Shown one piece after another: positions 8,596-17,392 of a stretch of DNA of 64,000 nt. The DNA lies in the NCBI RefSeq assembly GCF_000526375.1, contig NZ_JAFY01000002.1, positions 992,001-1,056,000 on the forward strand, read 5' to 3'. Both the position numbers and the translations under genes were made by a program. Below the pieces are notes generated by a model that had not been told where the DNA came from, searched no databases, and worked only from the letters and a program-made list of their open reading frames with translations. The stretch comes from Aminiphilus circumscriptus DSM 16581. Lineage in GTDB: Bacteria; Synergistota; Synergistia; Synergistales; Aminiphilaceae. Within the stretch, counting starts at the first letter, position 1. Every line of letters begins with the position of its first letter.

Positions 8596-10242
8596 ATGGA
8601 CGCGAAAGAGACGAAAAAAGCCGCAGCGGAAAGACTTGCCCTCGTGAACGGGCGAGTGATCACTATGGATGAGGATCTCCCGGAGGCGGAGGCGATTTTG
8701 TTCGAGGGCGGGCGCGTTCGTGCCGTTGGGGGATCGTCGGAGATCCGGCTTCTCGCCGGGGCCGGGGCGGAGGTGGTGGATCTCCGGAAAAGAACGGTTC
8801 TTCCCGGTTTTTGCGATACCCACATGCATCTCTTGGCCTACGGCTTCTCCCGGGAGCAGGTGGACCTGAACGGCTGCCGTTCCGTGGAGGAGCTGGTCCG
8901 TCGCGGCCAGGACCATCTTCGGATGAACCCGATCTCTCCGGGAACGTGGCTTTTCGGGAGAGGCTGGAACCAGGATTTGTTCGCGGAGAGGCGTCTTCCC
9001 TCCAAAGAGGATCTGGACCGCATTTCTCCGGCGCATCCCATCCTCTTCTCCCGCACCTGCGGACACGTGGCGGCGGTCAATTCCGCGGCGCTTCGGGAGG
9101 CACACATCACGGCGGACCTCTCGGTTCCCGGTGGCGTGGTGGAGAAGAACGAGGCGGGAGAGCCCTCGGGTATTCTCCAGGAAGCAGTGGTCTTCGAGTG
9201 GATGGAGCGGTTCATTCCGGATCCTTCCCTGGAGGAGATGGTCCGGATTCTCGAAAAGAGCGCCGCAGAGGCGCTTTCCCAAGGGCTCACCACTGTGCAC
9301 AGCGACGACTTTGGTGCGGGGAGAGGAGCGCGTGTTCTGGAGGCGTATCGCCTGCTCGCCGATTCGGGGCGCCTTGGGTTGCGGATTCGGGAGGAGTGTC
9401 TGTTGCCTCGCCGAGATGCGCTCGCCGGTTTTCTGGAAAAAGGTCTTCGTACCGGAGACGGGGACGACTGGTTCCGCGTCGGTCCAGTGAAAATCCTCGC
9501 CGACGGATCTCTCGGAGGCCGGACTGCGGCGCTTCGCGCTCCCTATGTGGATGATCCCTCCACATCCGGAGTGCCTATTCTTTCCCGGGAGGAGCTGACG
9601 GAGCTGGTTTCCCTCGCCCACGAGGCAGGCATGCAGGTGGCGATTCACGCCATCGGAGACCGGACCATCGAACTCTGCCTCGATGTCTTTGAAGAGATTC
9701 TGACGTCCCTTCCTCGGGAGGCGAGGCACCGCATTGTGCACGTGCAGTGCGGACATCCCGACCTGTTCCGGAGAATGGCCCGACTGGGTGTGTTGGGAGA
9801 TATACAGCCCGTCTTCACCGCCTCGGACTGGCCCATGGCGGCCCCCAGGCTGGGGCCGGAGCGGGCCCGTTGGTACAATGCCTGGAAAACCATGAGGGAG
9901 TGCGGTGTCCATCTCTCCGGTGGCAGCGATGCTCCCGTGGAGCCGTTCAATCCCCTCTGGGGTCTTGCCGCCGCAGTGACCCGAAAGGACCGGAACGGCG
10001 ATCCCTCCGGAGGATTTCAGCCCCAGGAGTGCCTTTCCCTGATGGAGGCACTGGAACTCGTCACCACGGGAGGAGCCTTCGCCTCCTTCGAGGAGAACAC
10101 GAAGGGCAAACTCCTTCCCGGCATGTTTGGGGATGCGGTGATTCTGAACGAGGACCCCTTTACGGTGCCTCCCGAGATGATCAAGGATCTTGCCGTGGAT
10201 CTCACGGTGAGCGGTGGTGTCGTTCGTTACTGCAGAACCTGA
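8596..10242 (+). CDS. YtcJ-like amidohydrolase (metal-dependent, family 3)
   Basis: Start ATG 8596 with GACAGAAGG upstream; about 548 residues. Composite architecture of the amidohydrolase superfamily, YtcJ branch: an N-terminal beta-sandwich segment (LALVNGRVITMDEDLPEAEA), the metal-binding HMHL in GFCDTHMHLLAYG, NGCRSVEEL, DGSLGGRTAALRAPY, the HAIGD histidine (QVAIHAIGDRTIE), HVQCGH, and the distal Asp in HLSGGSDAPVEPFNPL. Family members hydrolyse N-formyl or acyl groups of exotic amides; substrate not predictable. It lies between two paralogous amino-acid binding proteins and just upstream of an ATC-hydrolase-family gene, suggesting joint use of an imported amide or thiazoline-like compound (inference). 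Confidence 0.9.
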   Translation: MDAKETKKAAAERLALVNGRVITMDEDLPEAEAILFEGGRVRAVGGSSEIRLLAGAGAEVVDLRKRTVLPGFCDTHMHLLAYGFSREQVDLNGCRSVEELVRRGQDHLRMNPISPGTWLFGRGWNQDLFAERRLPSKEDLDRISPAHPILFSRTCGHVAAVNSAALREAHITADLSVPGGVVEKNEAGEPSGILQEAVVFEWMERFIPDPSLEEMVRILEKSAAEALSQGLTTVHSDDFGAGRGARVLEAYRLLADSGRLGLRIREECLLPRRDALAGFLEKGLRTGDGDDWFRVGPVKILADGSLGGRTAALRAPYVDDPSTSGVPILSREELTELVSLAHEAGMQVAIHAIGDRTIELCLDVFEEILTSLPREARHRIVHVQCGHPDLFRRMARLGVLGDIQPVFTASDWPMAAPRLGPERARWYNAWKTMRECGVHLSGGSDAPVEPFNPLWGLAAAVTRKDRNGDPSGGFQPQECLSLMEALELVTTGGAFASFEENTKGKLLPGMFGDAVILNEDPFTVPPEMIKDLAVDLTVSGGVVRYCRT

Positions 10243-10263
10243 GTTCTTCTCATCCTGCTGGCG

Positions 10264-10312
10264 TTGACCGAAGGGGGCGGATGGATTATACTGAATTAAC
10301 AGAATATAATCC
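10264..10312 (+). promoter_or_regulatory. Promoter overlapped by an inverted repeat
   Basis: TTGACC (10264-10269), 17-base spacer and TATACT (10287-10292) form a near-consensus promoter for the ATC-hydrolase-like gene. GGATTATA (10283-10290) and TATAATCC (10305-10312) are inverted arms that straddle the -10 box and start point, a typical repressor-site position. Confidence 0.55.
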
Positions 10313-10399
10313 GTCGTCGCCACGGTCGCTGAATAATTCGAAAACTCTGAGCGGCCCGGAGTGTCCGGGTTCTCGGAAACACGAAGGAGGAAACGTTCC

Positions 10400-10927
10400 A
10401 TGTCCGTAACCGTGGAGGCGCTGCGCGACAAAAACCGTTTCACCATCACCGAAAAGGGCACTACGGATCTCCGCAATGCCATTGAGCATCGGGCCACGTG
10501 GTTTTACCTGCTGCTTGACGAAGCCAGAAAAAAAGGACTTTCCTGGGACGAATTCGCCCGGGCCGCCATCTTTCGCTGCGGCCGTTTTCATGGAGAACAT
10601 AAATTTTCTCCGACGGACTCGCTCGTGCAGTTCGCCCGGGAGTTCGCGAACGAGGACGTGCGGAAGATTTTCGAGATGGACGTCAAGGAATCCACGGAGG
10701 AGCGGTTTGTCGTGGAATTTCACTATTGTCCGCTCCTTTCGGCATGGCTCAAGCAGGAGGTTTCCGCCGAGGATGCGGCGCATCTTTGCGATATCGCCAT
10801 GGATGGGGACCGGGGGATTCTCGACGCCTTCCCCGCGTTTGCCTTCGATCTCCAGTGCACGCTTGCGCAAGGTGCGGAGGTCTGCCGGGTTGTGGTGACC
10901 CGGCGCTCCTCAACTTCTTCAAAATGA
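10400..10927 (+). CDS. L-2-amino-thiazoline-4-carboxylate (ATC) hydrolase-family protein
   Basis: ATG 10400 with GAAGGAGG upstream gives 175 residues. The pattern WFYLLLDEARKKGLSWDEF at the start, the central acidic and Cys-containing RCGRFHGEH, and the conserved FHYCPLLSAW followed by CDIAMDGDRGI match the small ATC-hydrolase-like family. The founding Pseudomonas enzyme opens the thiazoline ring of ATC on the way to cysteine, but most family members are uncharacterised, so the reaction is tentative. It has its own promoter and inverted repeat and sits upstream of the second binding protein, 138 bases away, probably in one transcript. Confidence 0.75.
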   Translation: MSVTVEALRDKNRFTITEKGTTDLRNAIEHRATWFYLLLDEARKKGLSWDEFARAAIFRCGRFHGEHKFSPTDSLVQFAREFANEDVRKIFEMDVKESTEERFVVEFHYCPLLSAWLKQEVSAEDAAHLCDIAMDGDRGILDAFPAFAFDLQCTLAQGAEVCRVVVTRRSSTSSK

Positions 10928-11065
10928 TACGGCAATTTTGTGGTGTAGGGGAGGAGGTGAAGGCCACTCGAGACGGGCGCGTGCAGTTCGTTGAAACGTT
11001 GTCCGTTCCAGCCGGGCCGGGGGATTTCTGATCCCGTCGGCGTGTTTTCGGAAAATGGAGGTGCC

Positions 11066-12226
11066 ATGTTGATGATGAAGAAAATTCTTGTCCTGTCCTT
11101 CTGCCTTCTGCTTCTCGCCTCCGCGGCCTTCGCCGCGGACCCCATCAAGATCGGGTATCTGGCCAACCTGACGGGTGACGCCGCCACGTGGGGCACTCAC
11201 GAGCGGGACGGCGCCATTCTCGCCGTCGAGGAGATCAACGCCGCAGGCGGCGTGCTCGGACGTCCCCTGGAACTCATTGTCTACGATGTCCGCGCTCGTG
11301 CGGAGGATGCCATCAATGCGGCCCGGCGCCTTGTCCAGGAGGACAAGGTGGTCGCCATCGGCGGCACGAACTTCAGTGGGCTCAACATTGCCACGTACCC
11401 CATCGTTGCCGAGGCGAAGGTTCCCCAGATCGGCAGTTTCCCCACGAATCCCGCCGTCACGGTGGACCCGGCGACGGGACAGGCACGGCCTTATTCCTTC
11501 CGCATCTGCTTCACCGACCCCTATCAGGGCAAGGTCATGGCGGAATATCTCTTCAACAAGCTGGGTGTCAAGAAGGCCGCGATCATCCGCGACGTGGGCA
11601 GTGACTATTCGGAAGGGCTTTCCGAGTATTTCGTGAAGACCTTCGAGGGACTCGGCGGCACGGTGGCGGCGAACGAAGCCTTCCGCGGTGGTGACGTGGA
11701 CTTCCGTGCGCAGCTCACGAACATGAAGAACAGCGGCGCCGAGGCCGTGGCCATGCCCCTTCTCTACAAGGAAATGGCCCTCATCATGAAGCAGGCCGCG
11801 GAACTGGGCTGGAAGCCGATCTTCATCGGTGGCGACGGCTACAGTGCCAACATGCACGAGATCGCCGGCGACGCCATGGTGGGAAGCTATTGGGTCTACC
11901 ACCTCAGCTTCGACGATCCCATGCTGGAGCCTCTGAAGGCAAAGTTCGAGAAACGTTTCGGTGCGGCGCCCACGGAAGTTGTAAACACCGTGGCGGCCTA
12001 CGACATCATCTACTGGATCGCCGACGCCATCAAGCGCGCCGGCAAGGCGGAGGGTGAGGCCGTCCGGGATGCCATCGAAGACACGAAGGACCTGAAGCTC
12101 TTCCACTTCACTCTCACGGTGGACAAGGCGACTCACAATCCGCTCAACAAGCCTGCGGCTATTTTGCAGTTCAAGGACGGCTCCGCGAAATTCCTCGAGA
12201 TGTACGCGCCGCAGTCCGAGTTCTAA
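11066..12226 (+). CDS. LivJ-type ABC substrate-binding protein (copy 2)
   Basis: 386 residues from ATG 11066 behind GGAGGTG. It is a close paralogue of the protein at 7176, same length and largely identical through long blocks (for example RICFTDPYQGK, SDYSEGLSEYF and FRGGDVDFRAQLT). Unlike copy 1 it has an ordinary signal peptide with an AFAAD cleavage site and no lipobox Cys, so it is probably soluble in the periplasm. Binding residues may differ: the region after GGDGYS reads ANMHEIAGDAMVGSYWVYH against SNMYEIAGDAMEGSWWVSH in copy 1. No permease or ATPase genes are nearby; it would have to use a transporter encoded elsewhere. Confidence 0.9.
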   Translation: MLMMKKILVLSFCLLLLASAAFAADPIKIGYLANLTGDAATWGTHERDGAILAVEEINAAGGVLGRPLELIVYDVRARAEDAINAARRLVQEDKVVAIGGTNFSGLNIATYPIVAEAKVPQIGSFPTNPAVTVDPATGQARPYSFRICFTDPYQGKVMAEYLFNKLGVKKAAIIRDVGSDYSEGLSEYFVKTFEGLGGTVAANEAFRGGDVDFRAQLTNMKNSGAEAVAMPLLYKEMALIMKQAAELGWKPIFIGGDGYSANMHEIAGDAMVGSYWVYHLSFDDPMLEPLKAKFEKRFGAAPTEVVNTVAAYDIIYWIADAIKRAGKAEGEAVRDAIEDTKDLKLFHFTLTVDKATHNPLNKPAAILQFKDGSAKFLEMYAPQSEF

Positions 12227-12252
12227 GTCCGGGACGGATCTTTTTTAAAGAC

Positions 12253-12313
12253 ACGCACGGCAAAAGGGGCGCCTTCTGAAAAAGGCGCCCCTTTTGCCGT
12301 GCGTGCGTTTTTT
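12253..12313. terminator. Strong bidirectional intrinsic terminator
   Basis: A perfect 21-bp stem (12253-12273 with 12284-12304) around a 10-base loop, then GCGTTTTTT, between the convergent binding-protein and aminotransferase genes. Confidence 0.9.
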
Positions 12314-12324
12314 CGCCGTTTGGG

Positions 12325-13503
12325 TCAGTGTTCTTTGACGAGCCCCGCCAGGCGGGTGATGCCTTCCCGGATGCGATCCTCGGGCATGTAGGAGAAATTG
12401 AGGCGCATGGTGTTGCTCCCGCCGCCGTTGGCGTGGAAGGGTTCACCGGGAACGTAGGCCACTTTCCGGGAGATGCTCTCCGCGAGAAGCGCTTTTGTGT
12501 CGATTCCCTCGGCGAGGCGGAGCCAGAGAAAAAGGCCGCCTTGGGGAAAGGGGAAGGATGCGGCGTTTCCCATGGTTTCCCTGATCGCCTCGGCCATGCA
12601 GTTTCTTCTGGTTTTGTAGAGTGCCCGAATTCTGGCGACCTGAGCGTTCACGTCGAATCGCTCCAGGTAGGTGTCGATCTGCATTTGGCTGATGGTGGAG
12701 GGCTGGAGATCCGCCGCCTGCTTGGCGAGGATGATCTGTTCCAGAATGGCGGGAGGTGCGATGAGCCACGCCACCCGTAATCCTGGAGCGAGAATTTTCG
12801 AGAAGGTTCCGAGGCTGATCGTGAGATCCGGATTGCCCAGAGCGCGGAGGGAGGGAAGAAACTCTCCCTCGAAGCGGAGTTCTCCATAGGGGTTATCTTC
12901 CACGACGGGGACACCGAAACGGTCCGCCAGGTCGGTCAAGGCTCTGCGCCGTTCCAGGGACCAGGAACGCCCCGTGGGATTTTGAAAGTCGGGAATGACA
13001 TAGATGAACCGTGCCTGTTTTTCCGAGGCGAGCTTTTTCTCCAGATCGTCCGGGAGCATCCCCTCGTCGTCGGTGGCGACGTCGACGAAGCGGGGGCCGT
13101 AGGCCCGGAAGGCGGAGAGTGCCGCGAGATAGGTAGGGTTCTCGCAGAGGACCACATCGCCCTCATCAAGGAAGATCTTCCCGAGAAAGTCCAGTGCCTG
13201 CTGGGAGCCGCTGACGATCTGAACATCCTCCATGCGGGTGTTTGCGTTCCAGAGTGCGCAGGATCTTTCGGCGATCTTTCGCCGCAGCGAGGGGAGTCCT
13301 TCCGCGAGGGAGTACTGCAGCGCCTTCGTTCCCGCGGTTTCCAGAACGATGGACACAGCTTCGCGGAGTTCCTCCACGGGGAAGGCTTCCGAAGCGGGAA
13401 GACCTCCCGCGAAGGAGATGATCTCGGGATTCTCCGTTACCTTGAGGATCTCCCGTATTTCCGATCTGTTCATGTGTTTCATGCGGCGTGCAAAATGAAT
13501 CAT
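12325..13503 (-). CDS. PLP-dependent aminotransferase, class I/II (2-aminoadipate/aromatic type)
   Basis: The most likely start is ATG 13503 (MIHFARRMKHMNRS), with GGGGAG eight bases upstream; 392 residues. It has the complete fold type I set: ISFAGGLPASEAFP at the start, SGSQQALDFLGKIF, VVEDNPYGELRF (PLP-binding Asp and Tyr) and SLGTFSKILAPGLRVAW with the Schiff-base Lys. It resembles the LysN/KAT II-like enzymes that transaminate aromatic, branched or aminoadipate substrates with 2-oxoglutarate. The divergent neighbour is a MocR regulator containing the same fold, and direct repeats lie between them, so it is the probable regulatory target. Confidence 0.9.
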   Translation of the reverse strand: MIHFARRMKHMNRSEIREILKVTENPEIISFAGGLPASEAFPVEELREAVSIVLETAGTKALQYSLAEGLPSLRRKIAERSCALWNANTRMEDVQIVSGSQQALDFLGKIFLDEGDVVLCENPTYLAALSAFRAYGPRFVDVATDDEGMLPDDLEKKLASEKQARFIYVIPDFQNPTGRSWSLERRRALTDLADRFGVPVVEDNPYGELRFEGEFLPSLRALGNPDLTISLGTFSKILAPGLRVAWLIAPPAILEQIILAKQAADLQPSTISQMQIDTYLERFDVNAQVARIRALYKTRRNCMAEAIRETMGNAASFPFPQGGLFLWLRLAEGIDTKALLAESISRKVAYVPGEPFHANGGGSNTMRLNFSYMPEDRIREGITRLAGLVKEH

Positions 13504-13574
13504 GTCCGTATCTCCCCGCCTTTCCGTTGTCTCTTTTTGCATCCGTAAAATTCCTTTCCGCGGAGTTCCCTCTT

Positions 13575-13596
13575 GTCTGTGAAATTGTCCGTGAAA
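13575..13596. promoter_or_regulatory. Tandem direct repeat, candidate MocR operator
   Basis: GTCTGTGAAA (13575-13584) and GTCCGTGAAA (13587-13596) are two 10-base direct repeats, 12 bases apart, in the 369-base region between the divergent aminotransferase and MocR genes. MocR/PdxR/GabR proteins bind direct repeats. No gene is seen in 13504-13872. Confidence 0.45.
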
Positions 13597-13872
13597 GCTC
13601 TTTGCAGAGAAAAAACTCTTCTTAAATTGACAGCATAGTGGGAATCTCGGAAAATAACAGATACAGATTTTTTGGGAAAGGACAAAACAGAAGGAGAGCT
13701 TTTCTCCGGAGGAGATGCGAAAGAAGGGATATCTTCCCGTCTTTTCCGGAAAACAATCGCACGCCTTCCGCGACAGGAAAAAGAGGTGTCGTTTCGACTG
13801 TGACGTGACAGGGCACAGGATGGGGCTCTCGGATGAAAAGGACGGGACCTTCCGGTGGAACGGAGGCAGCGG

Positions 13873-15300
13873 ATGGAGAAGAATTTCCTCTACATGGGCG
13901 TGGCGGAGGAATTGGCAGCACGGATCCGGGGCGGCGAATTCGCCGTGGGAGACCGGCTTCCCTCTTTACGGGAACTGCGCCGCCGGACCGGCTTCGGATT
14001 GGCTACGGTCTATCAGGCGTATCTGGAACTGGAGCGGCGCGGACTGGTCGTTTCCCGTCCCCGGTCGGGGTTCGTCGTGGAAGGAGGGCGTCCTTCGCTT
14101 CCGTTGCCCGAGACGTTCCGTGGTGTTCCCGATCCCCTTCACCCCACGCGGAGCGCTCTCGCCGCAGCGGTGGTGGAAGCGGCGGCGACGCCCTCCATTC
14201 TTCCCCTCGGAGGGGCGTCCCCGTCGCCGGAATTGATGCCCAGGGCTTTTCTCGCACGCCTCACGCGAGAGGTCTTGCGCCAGGAGATGGATTCCGTCGT
14301 GGGATACGAACACCCCAAGGGCTATCCGGAGTTGCGGCGCCGCATTGCTCGGAGATGCCTGGGACGGGCCGGATTTTTGTCTCCGGAGGAAATTGTCATC
14401 ACCAATGGCGCGACGGAGGCGGTTTCCCTCTGTCTTCGGGCCGTGACGCAACCGGGAGATGCGGTGCTCGTGGAGAGTCCGGCCTATCACGGTTTTCTGC
14501 AGATCATGGAGGATTTGGGACTCTTTGCCCTGGAAGTGCCCGCCCGCCCTGACCGGGGGCTTGATCCTGCCCAGGTCGAAGCCGTTCTGGCGCAACGAAA
14601 GGTCGCGGCCTGTCTGGTTGTGCCGAATGTGAACAATCCACAGGGCTTCATCATGAAGAATGAGGACAAGGAAGCTCTGGTGGAAATTCTCACCCGTCGT
14701 GACATTCCCGTCATTGAGGACGATACCTACGGAGAGCTGGCCTACGGAGAGGAGCGTCCGCGCATGCTTCGGGCCTTCGACCGCAGAGGCTTGGTCCTTT
14801 CCTGTTCGACCTTCTCCAAGACGCTCGCCGCGGGAATGCGTCTGGGGTGGGCAGCGGCGGGGCGTTTTTCCGAGAAGGTGGCGCGGTTCAAGCTCAACGC
14901 AAGCGTGGGGACGGGAAGCCTGCATCAGCGGGTAGTGGCGTCGGTGCTCGAGAAGGAGCCTACCTTCGAGCGGCACCTGCGGCATCTGCGGAACACCTTC
15001 CGCCGCTCCATCGATCTCGCGAGGCGCGGTGTGGAGCGGCATTTTCCCGAGGGAACGCGTCTTTCGGCGCCCCAGGGAGGCGCTCTCCTCTGGGTGGAAC
15101 TTCCTCCCGGCGGCGATTCCCTCGAACTCTACAGGCGGGCGCTCGAGTCCCGCATCGCCATTCTCCCGGGCCTGATCTGTTCCACCACCGATGCGTACCG
15201 GAGATACATCCGTCTGAACTGCGGGCATTTCTGGAGCGAGGAGTTCGACGAGGGAGTGCGTGTTCTCGGGGGTATCGCCCACACGTTCGCGAAAGCGTGA
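13873..15300 (+). CDS. MocR-family transcriptional regulator (GntR winged helix fused to aminotransferase fold)
   Basis: ATG 13873, seven bases after GGAGG; an in-frame GTG at 13855 is less likely. About 475 residues. Residues ~1-75 are a GntR-type winged helix (AARIRGGEFAVGDRLPSLRE, then GLATVYQAYLELERRGLV). After a linker, residues ~110-475 have the class I aminotransferase fold with VIEDDTYGELAYG and SCSTFSKTLAAGMRLGW, so the PLP Lys is kept. Family members (PdxR, GabR, TauR) sense PLP or an amine-PLP adduct and are usually activators. Divergent to the aminotransferase at 12325-13503, which it probably controls through the direct repeats between them. Confidence 0.9.
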   Translation: MEKNFLYMGVAEELAARIRGGEFAVGDRLPSLRELRRRTGFGLATVYQAYLELERRGLVVSRPRSGFVVEGGRPSLPLPETFRGVPDPLHPTRSALAAAVVEAAATPSILPLGGASPSPELMPRAFLARLTREVLRQEMDSVVGYEHPKGYPELRRRIARRCLGRAGFLSPEEIVITNGATEAVSLCLRAVTQPGDAVLVESPAYHGFLQIMEDLGLFALEVPARPDRGLDPAQVEAVLAQRKVAACLVVPNVNNPQGFIMKNEDKEALVEILTRRDIPVIEDDTYGELAYGEERPRMLRAFDRRGLVLSCSTFSKTLAAGMRLGWAAAGRFSEKVARFKLNASVGTGSLHQRVVASVLEKEPTFERHLRHLRNTFRRSIDLARRGVERHFPEGTRLSAPQGGALLWVELPPGGDSLELYRRALESRIAILPGLICSTTDAYRRYIRLNCGHFWSEEFDEGVRVLGGIAHTFAKA

Positions 15301-15370
15301 GTGCCTTTCGGGAGGAGTCGCGTTGTCGCGTTCATTTTCCAGTGTGGTGTAGCGCGGTTTTTCCGGAAAT

Positions 15371-15415
15371 CACGCCGGGGAGAGCGGTGGCGTATGCACT
15401 CTTCCCCCCGGCGTG
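15371..15415. terminator. Possible terminator hairpin between convergent genes
   Basis: CACGCCGGGG and CCCCGGCGTG form a perfect 10-bp stem with a 25-base loop between the MocR gene and the convergent protease gene. There is no clear T run, so termination is only probable. Confidence 0.45.
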
Positions 15416-15428
15416 GGTTCTGTGGCGG

Positions 15429-17090
15429 TCAGCGTCGCCGGAAGAGGAGAAGGAGCGGAAGGGCGAGCAGCAGCGCGCCCGCGGTTTCCCCTCCGAGAAC
15501 GCATCCTCCGCCTCCGGATCCGCCCGGGCCCGGCGTGAGCGTCGGTGTGGTGCTTCCCGTCCCGGCAAAGGCCTTGAGGCACACGTTTGCGTTTCCGCTG
15601 ATCGTGGTGAGATCATCCCAGTCGCCGCCGGTGCCGGTGGTGCTGACAAAGCTTTGTCCTGGTTGGGCGGTGGCCTTGTCGGAGTATCCTGCAACGGAAT
15701 ATTCCACGGGGATGAGCGTGTCGCAACCGGGAGTGGCAAGTTTTACCACGACAGAAAATTTCTCTCCCGCCGCAAGGGAGATGGGGTGAGCGAGGGGAAT
15801 CGTGCGATAGCCGGGGACAGCAAGAGTACCTGCGGTATGTGCTTCTGAAACCCTTGTTCCGGAGACGGGGTCGTCGGCCATGACTCCGGTGTAGAGGTCG
15901 ATCTCGTAGGTTGTGTTCGGAACGTCGGTGTAGAAGGCAACTTCCCTGATCGGTTCGGAGGATGTGGCGGTGAAGATGTTGGCGAACCACGCCGTGGAAA
16001 AGCCGGGAGAGAAGAGCTGGCCTACCCATCCGAGGGGATCGTACTGATAGATGGTTATGTCATGGGTGGCCGGTTCCGAGACATAGGCCACCACCTCGGA
16101 GGTGTTCAGGGGAGCGTCTTCATAGGAGAGCCAGAAGTACCCCGCGTTGCCCCAGGCACTTCCCCAACTGTTCTTGATGAGCCAGGCCCCATCGGAGGCG
16201 GGGGTATTTCGACCGAAATTTTCTTTGGGGAAGGCGTCGTCCCAGCCCACCACCAATACCTGGTGATCCAGATCTTCGGATCCGCCCGAGGCAACATAGA
16301 GGGCGTTGGTGACGCTGTTCCAGGAATCGGGATCTGCGGTGGCCATGTACACCGCCACGGAAAGTGCGCCGTAGGTCATGAGAGCCTGCTTCATTCTGGC
16401 TATATTGTAGCTTGATCCGTTCCGGATCGGCAGATAGAGTGCGTCCCGCACGCGAACCCGGGGAGCGCGGCTCGTGGCCGCACCGGGCAGTCCCGAATAA
16501 GGGTCGTCGCTCTCCAGGACGGGGCCGGTTCCGCGGGCGACGAGCGCGACGGATCTCCACGAATCACCTCCCATGTTGTAGGGATCGCAGGGGGCATCGC
16601 AGGTGAAAGCTGGGAGGGTGACGGTACCGGTGTCCTCGTCGGAATATCCGAACCAGGAGTGGTGTCGCTCGGAGAGGTCCAGCGTTGCTTCGCCGTTTTT
16701 GAGCAGATTGGACTCCACGGAGCCAAGGGCCGCGAAGGCCCAGCAGGTACCGTAGGCGCCCTGGTCGCGCACGGCGGTCACGTAGCTCGTTCCTCCCACG
16801 TTCCGCAGGTCGTAGCTGGCGGGGAGACTTTTTACACGGAGGTCCAGGGCCGTTTCGGAGAGGGTCGTGATGTGGCGCAGGTTCACCGGCGAGGGGACAT
16901 ACCCCTTTCCGTGCTCGCCTGCCGTCCGTGTGGCAAGCGTTTCTGTTTCTCCCGCCGCTTGCCATTTCAGAAAGGCCGGATTTTGGGGGGCGAAGCGAAA
17001 CGGCGTCTCTGCGAAGGATGGCTGGGTCGGGAACATAAGAAGGGTGAGGAACGAGAAAAGCAACAGAGATGCTCCAATCCGGTTTCGCAT
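15429..17090 (-). CDS. Secreted papain-like (C1) cysteine protease with Synergist-CTERM-type tail
   Basis: 553 residues; ATG 17090 behind AAGGAGCGTG. Signal peptide at 1-27 (LLLFSFLTLLMF, cleavage near FAET). The C1 peptidase domain (~85-330) has the catalytic Cys116 in DQGAYGTCWAFA, His276 in DLDHQVLVVGWDD and Asn307 in WLIKNSWGSAWGNAGYFWLSY. It is followed by a beta-rich domain (~330-500) like the lectin-like domain seen after bacterial C1 peptidases. The end is a Thr/Pro linker, GGSGGGGCVLGG, a hydrophobic run and RRR, matching the tripartite Synergist-CTERM pattern (Cys-containing motif, membrane helix, basic end). It is likely exported, then anchored or processed at the surface, and may digest protein for amino-acid fermentation. 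Confidence 0.9.
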   Translation of the reverse strand: MRNRIGASLLLFSFLTLLMFPTQPSFAETPFRFAPQNPAFLKWQAAGETETLATRTAGEHGKGYVPSPVNLRHITTLSETALDLRVKSLPASYDLRNVGGTSYVTAVRDQGAYGTCWAFAALGSVESNLLKNGEATLDLSERHHSWFGYSDEDTGTVTLPAFTCDAPCDPYNMGGDSWRSVALVARGTGPVLESDDPYSGLPGAATSRAPRVRVRDALYLPIRNGSSYNIARMKQALMTYGALSVAVYMATADPDSWNSVTNALYVASGGSEDLDHQVLVVGWDDAFPKENFGRNTPASDGAWLIKNSWGSAWGNAGYFWLSYEDAPLNTSEVVAYVSEPATHDITIYQYDPLGWVGQLFSPGFSTAWFANIFTATSSEPIREVAFYTDVPNTTYEIDLYTGVMADDPVSGTRVSEAHTAGTLAVPGYRTIPLAHPISLAAGEKFSVVVKLATPGCDTLIPVEYSVAGYSDKATAQPGQSFVSTTGTGGDWDDLTTISGNANVCLKAFAGTGSTTPTLTPGPGGSGGGGCVLGGETAGALLLALPLLLLFRRR

Positions 17091-17251
17091 GGGCGGTCAC
17101 GCTCCTTGGATGAGGTGGGTGTTTCTGGAGCTTACGTTCTGTGCGCTCTTTGTGCAAGGGGGAGAAATAAGTTATCCCGAGGCTACCCGGCGGGGCTGTT
17201 TCGGCTGCGGAGAGAGACGGGGAAACTCCGGGACGGGAAATTCCGCAGAGG

Positions 17252-17343
17252 ATAATGAGCACATGGACGACCTCGTTCTCAGGAACGAATTCCCCTCCGG
17301 GGAATATCCCAAAGCGCGTATAATGAGCATATGGACGACCTCG
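17252..17343. repeat. 24-bp direct repeat pair upstream of cation-efflux gene
   Basis: ATAATGAGCA(C/T)ATGGACGACCTCG occurs at 17252-17275 and 17320-17343 with a single mismatch, 68 bases apart, just before the CDF transporter gene. The intergenic stretch 17091-17392 has no gene I can support. The repeats could be binding sites for a metal regulator or a local duplication. Confidence 0.7.
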
Positions 17344-17392
17344 CTCCCTGCTCCGGAATGGACATCTACAGCATGAGGTGGTGGAGTGGTAC

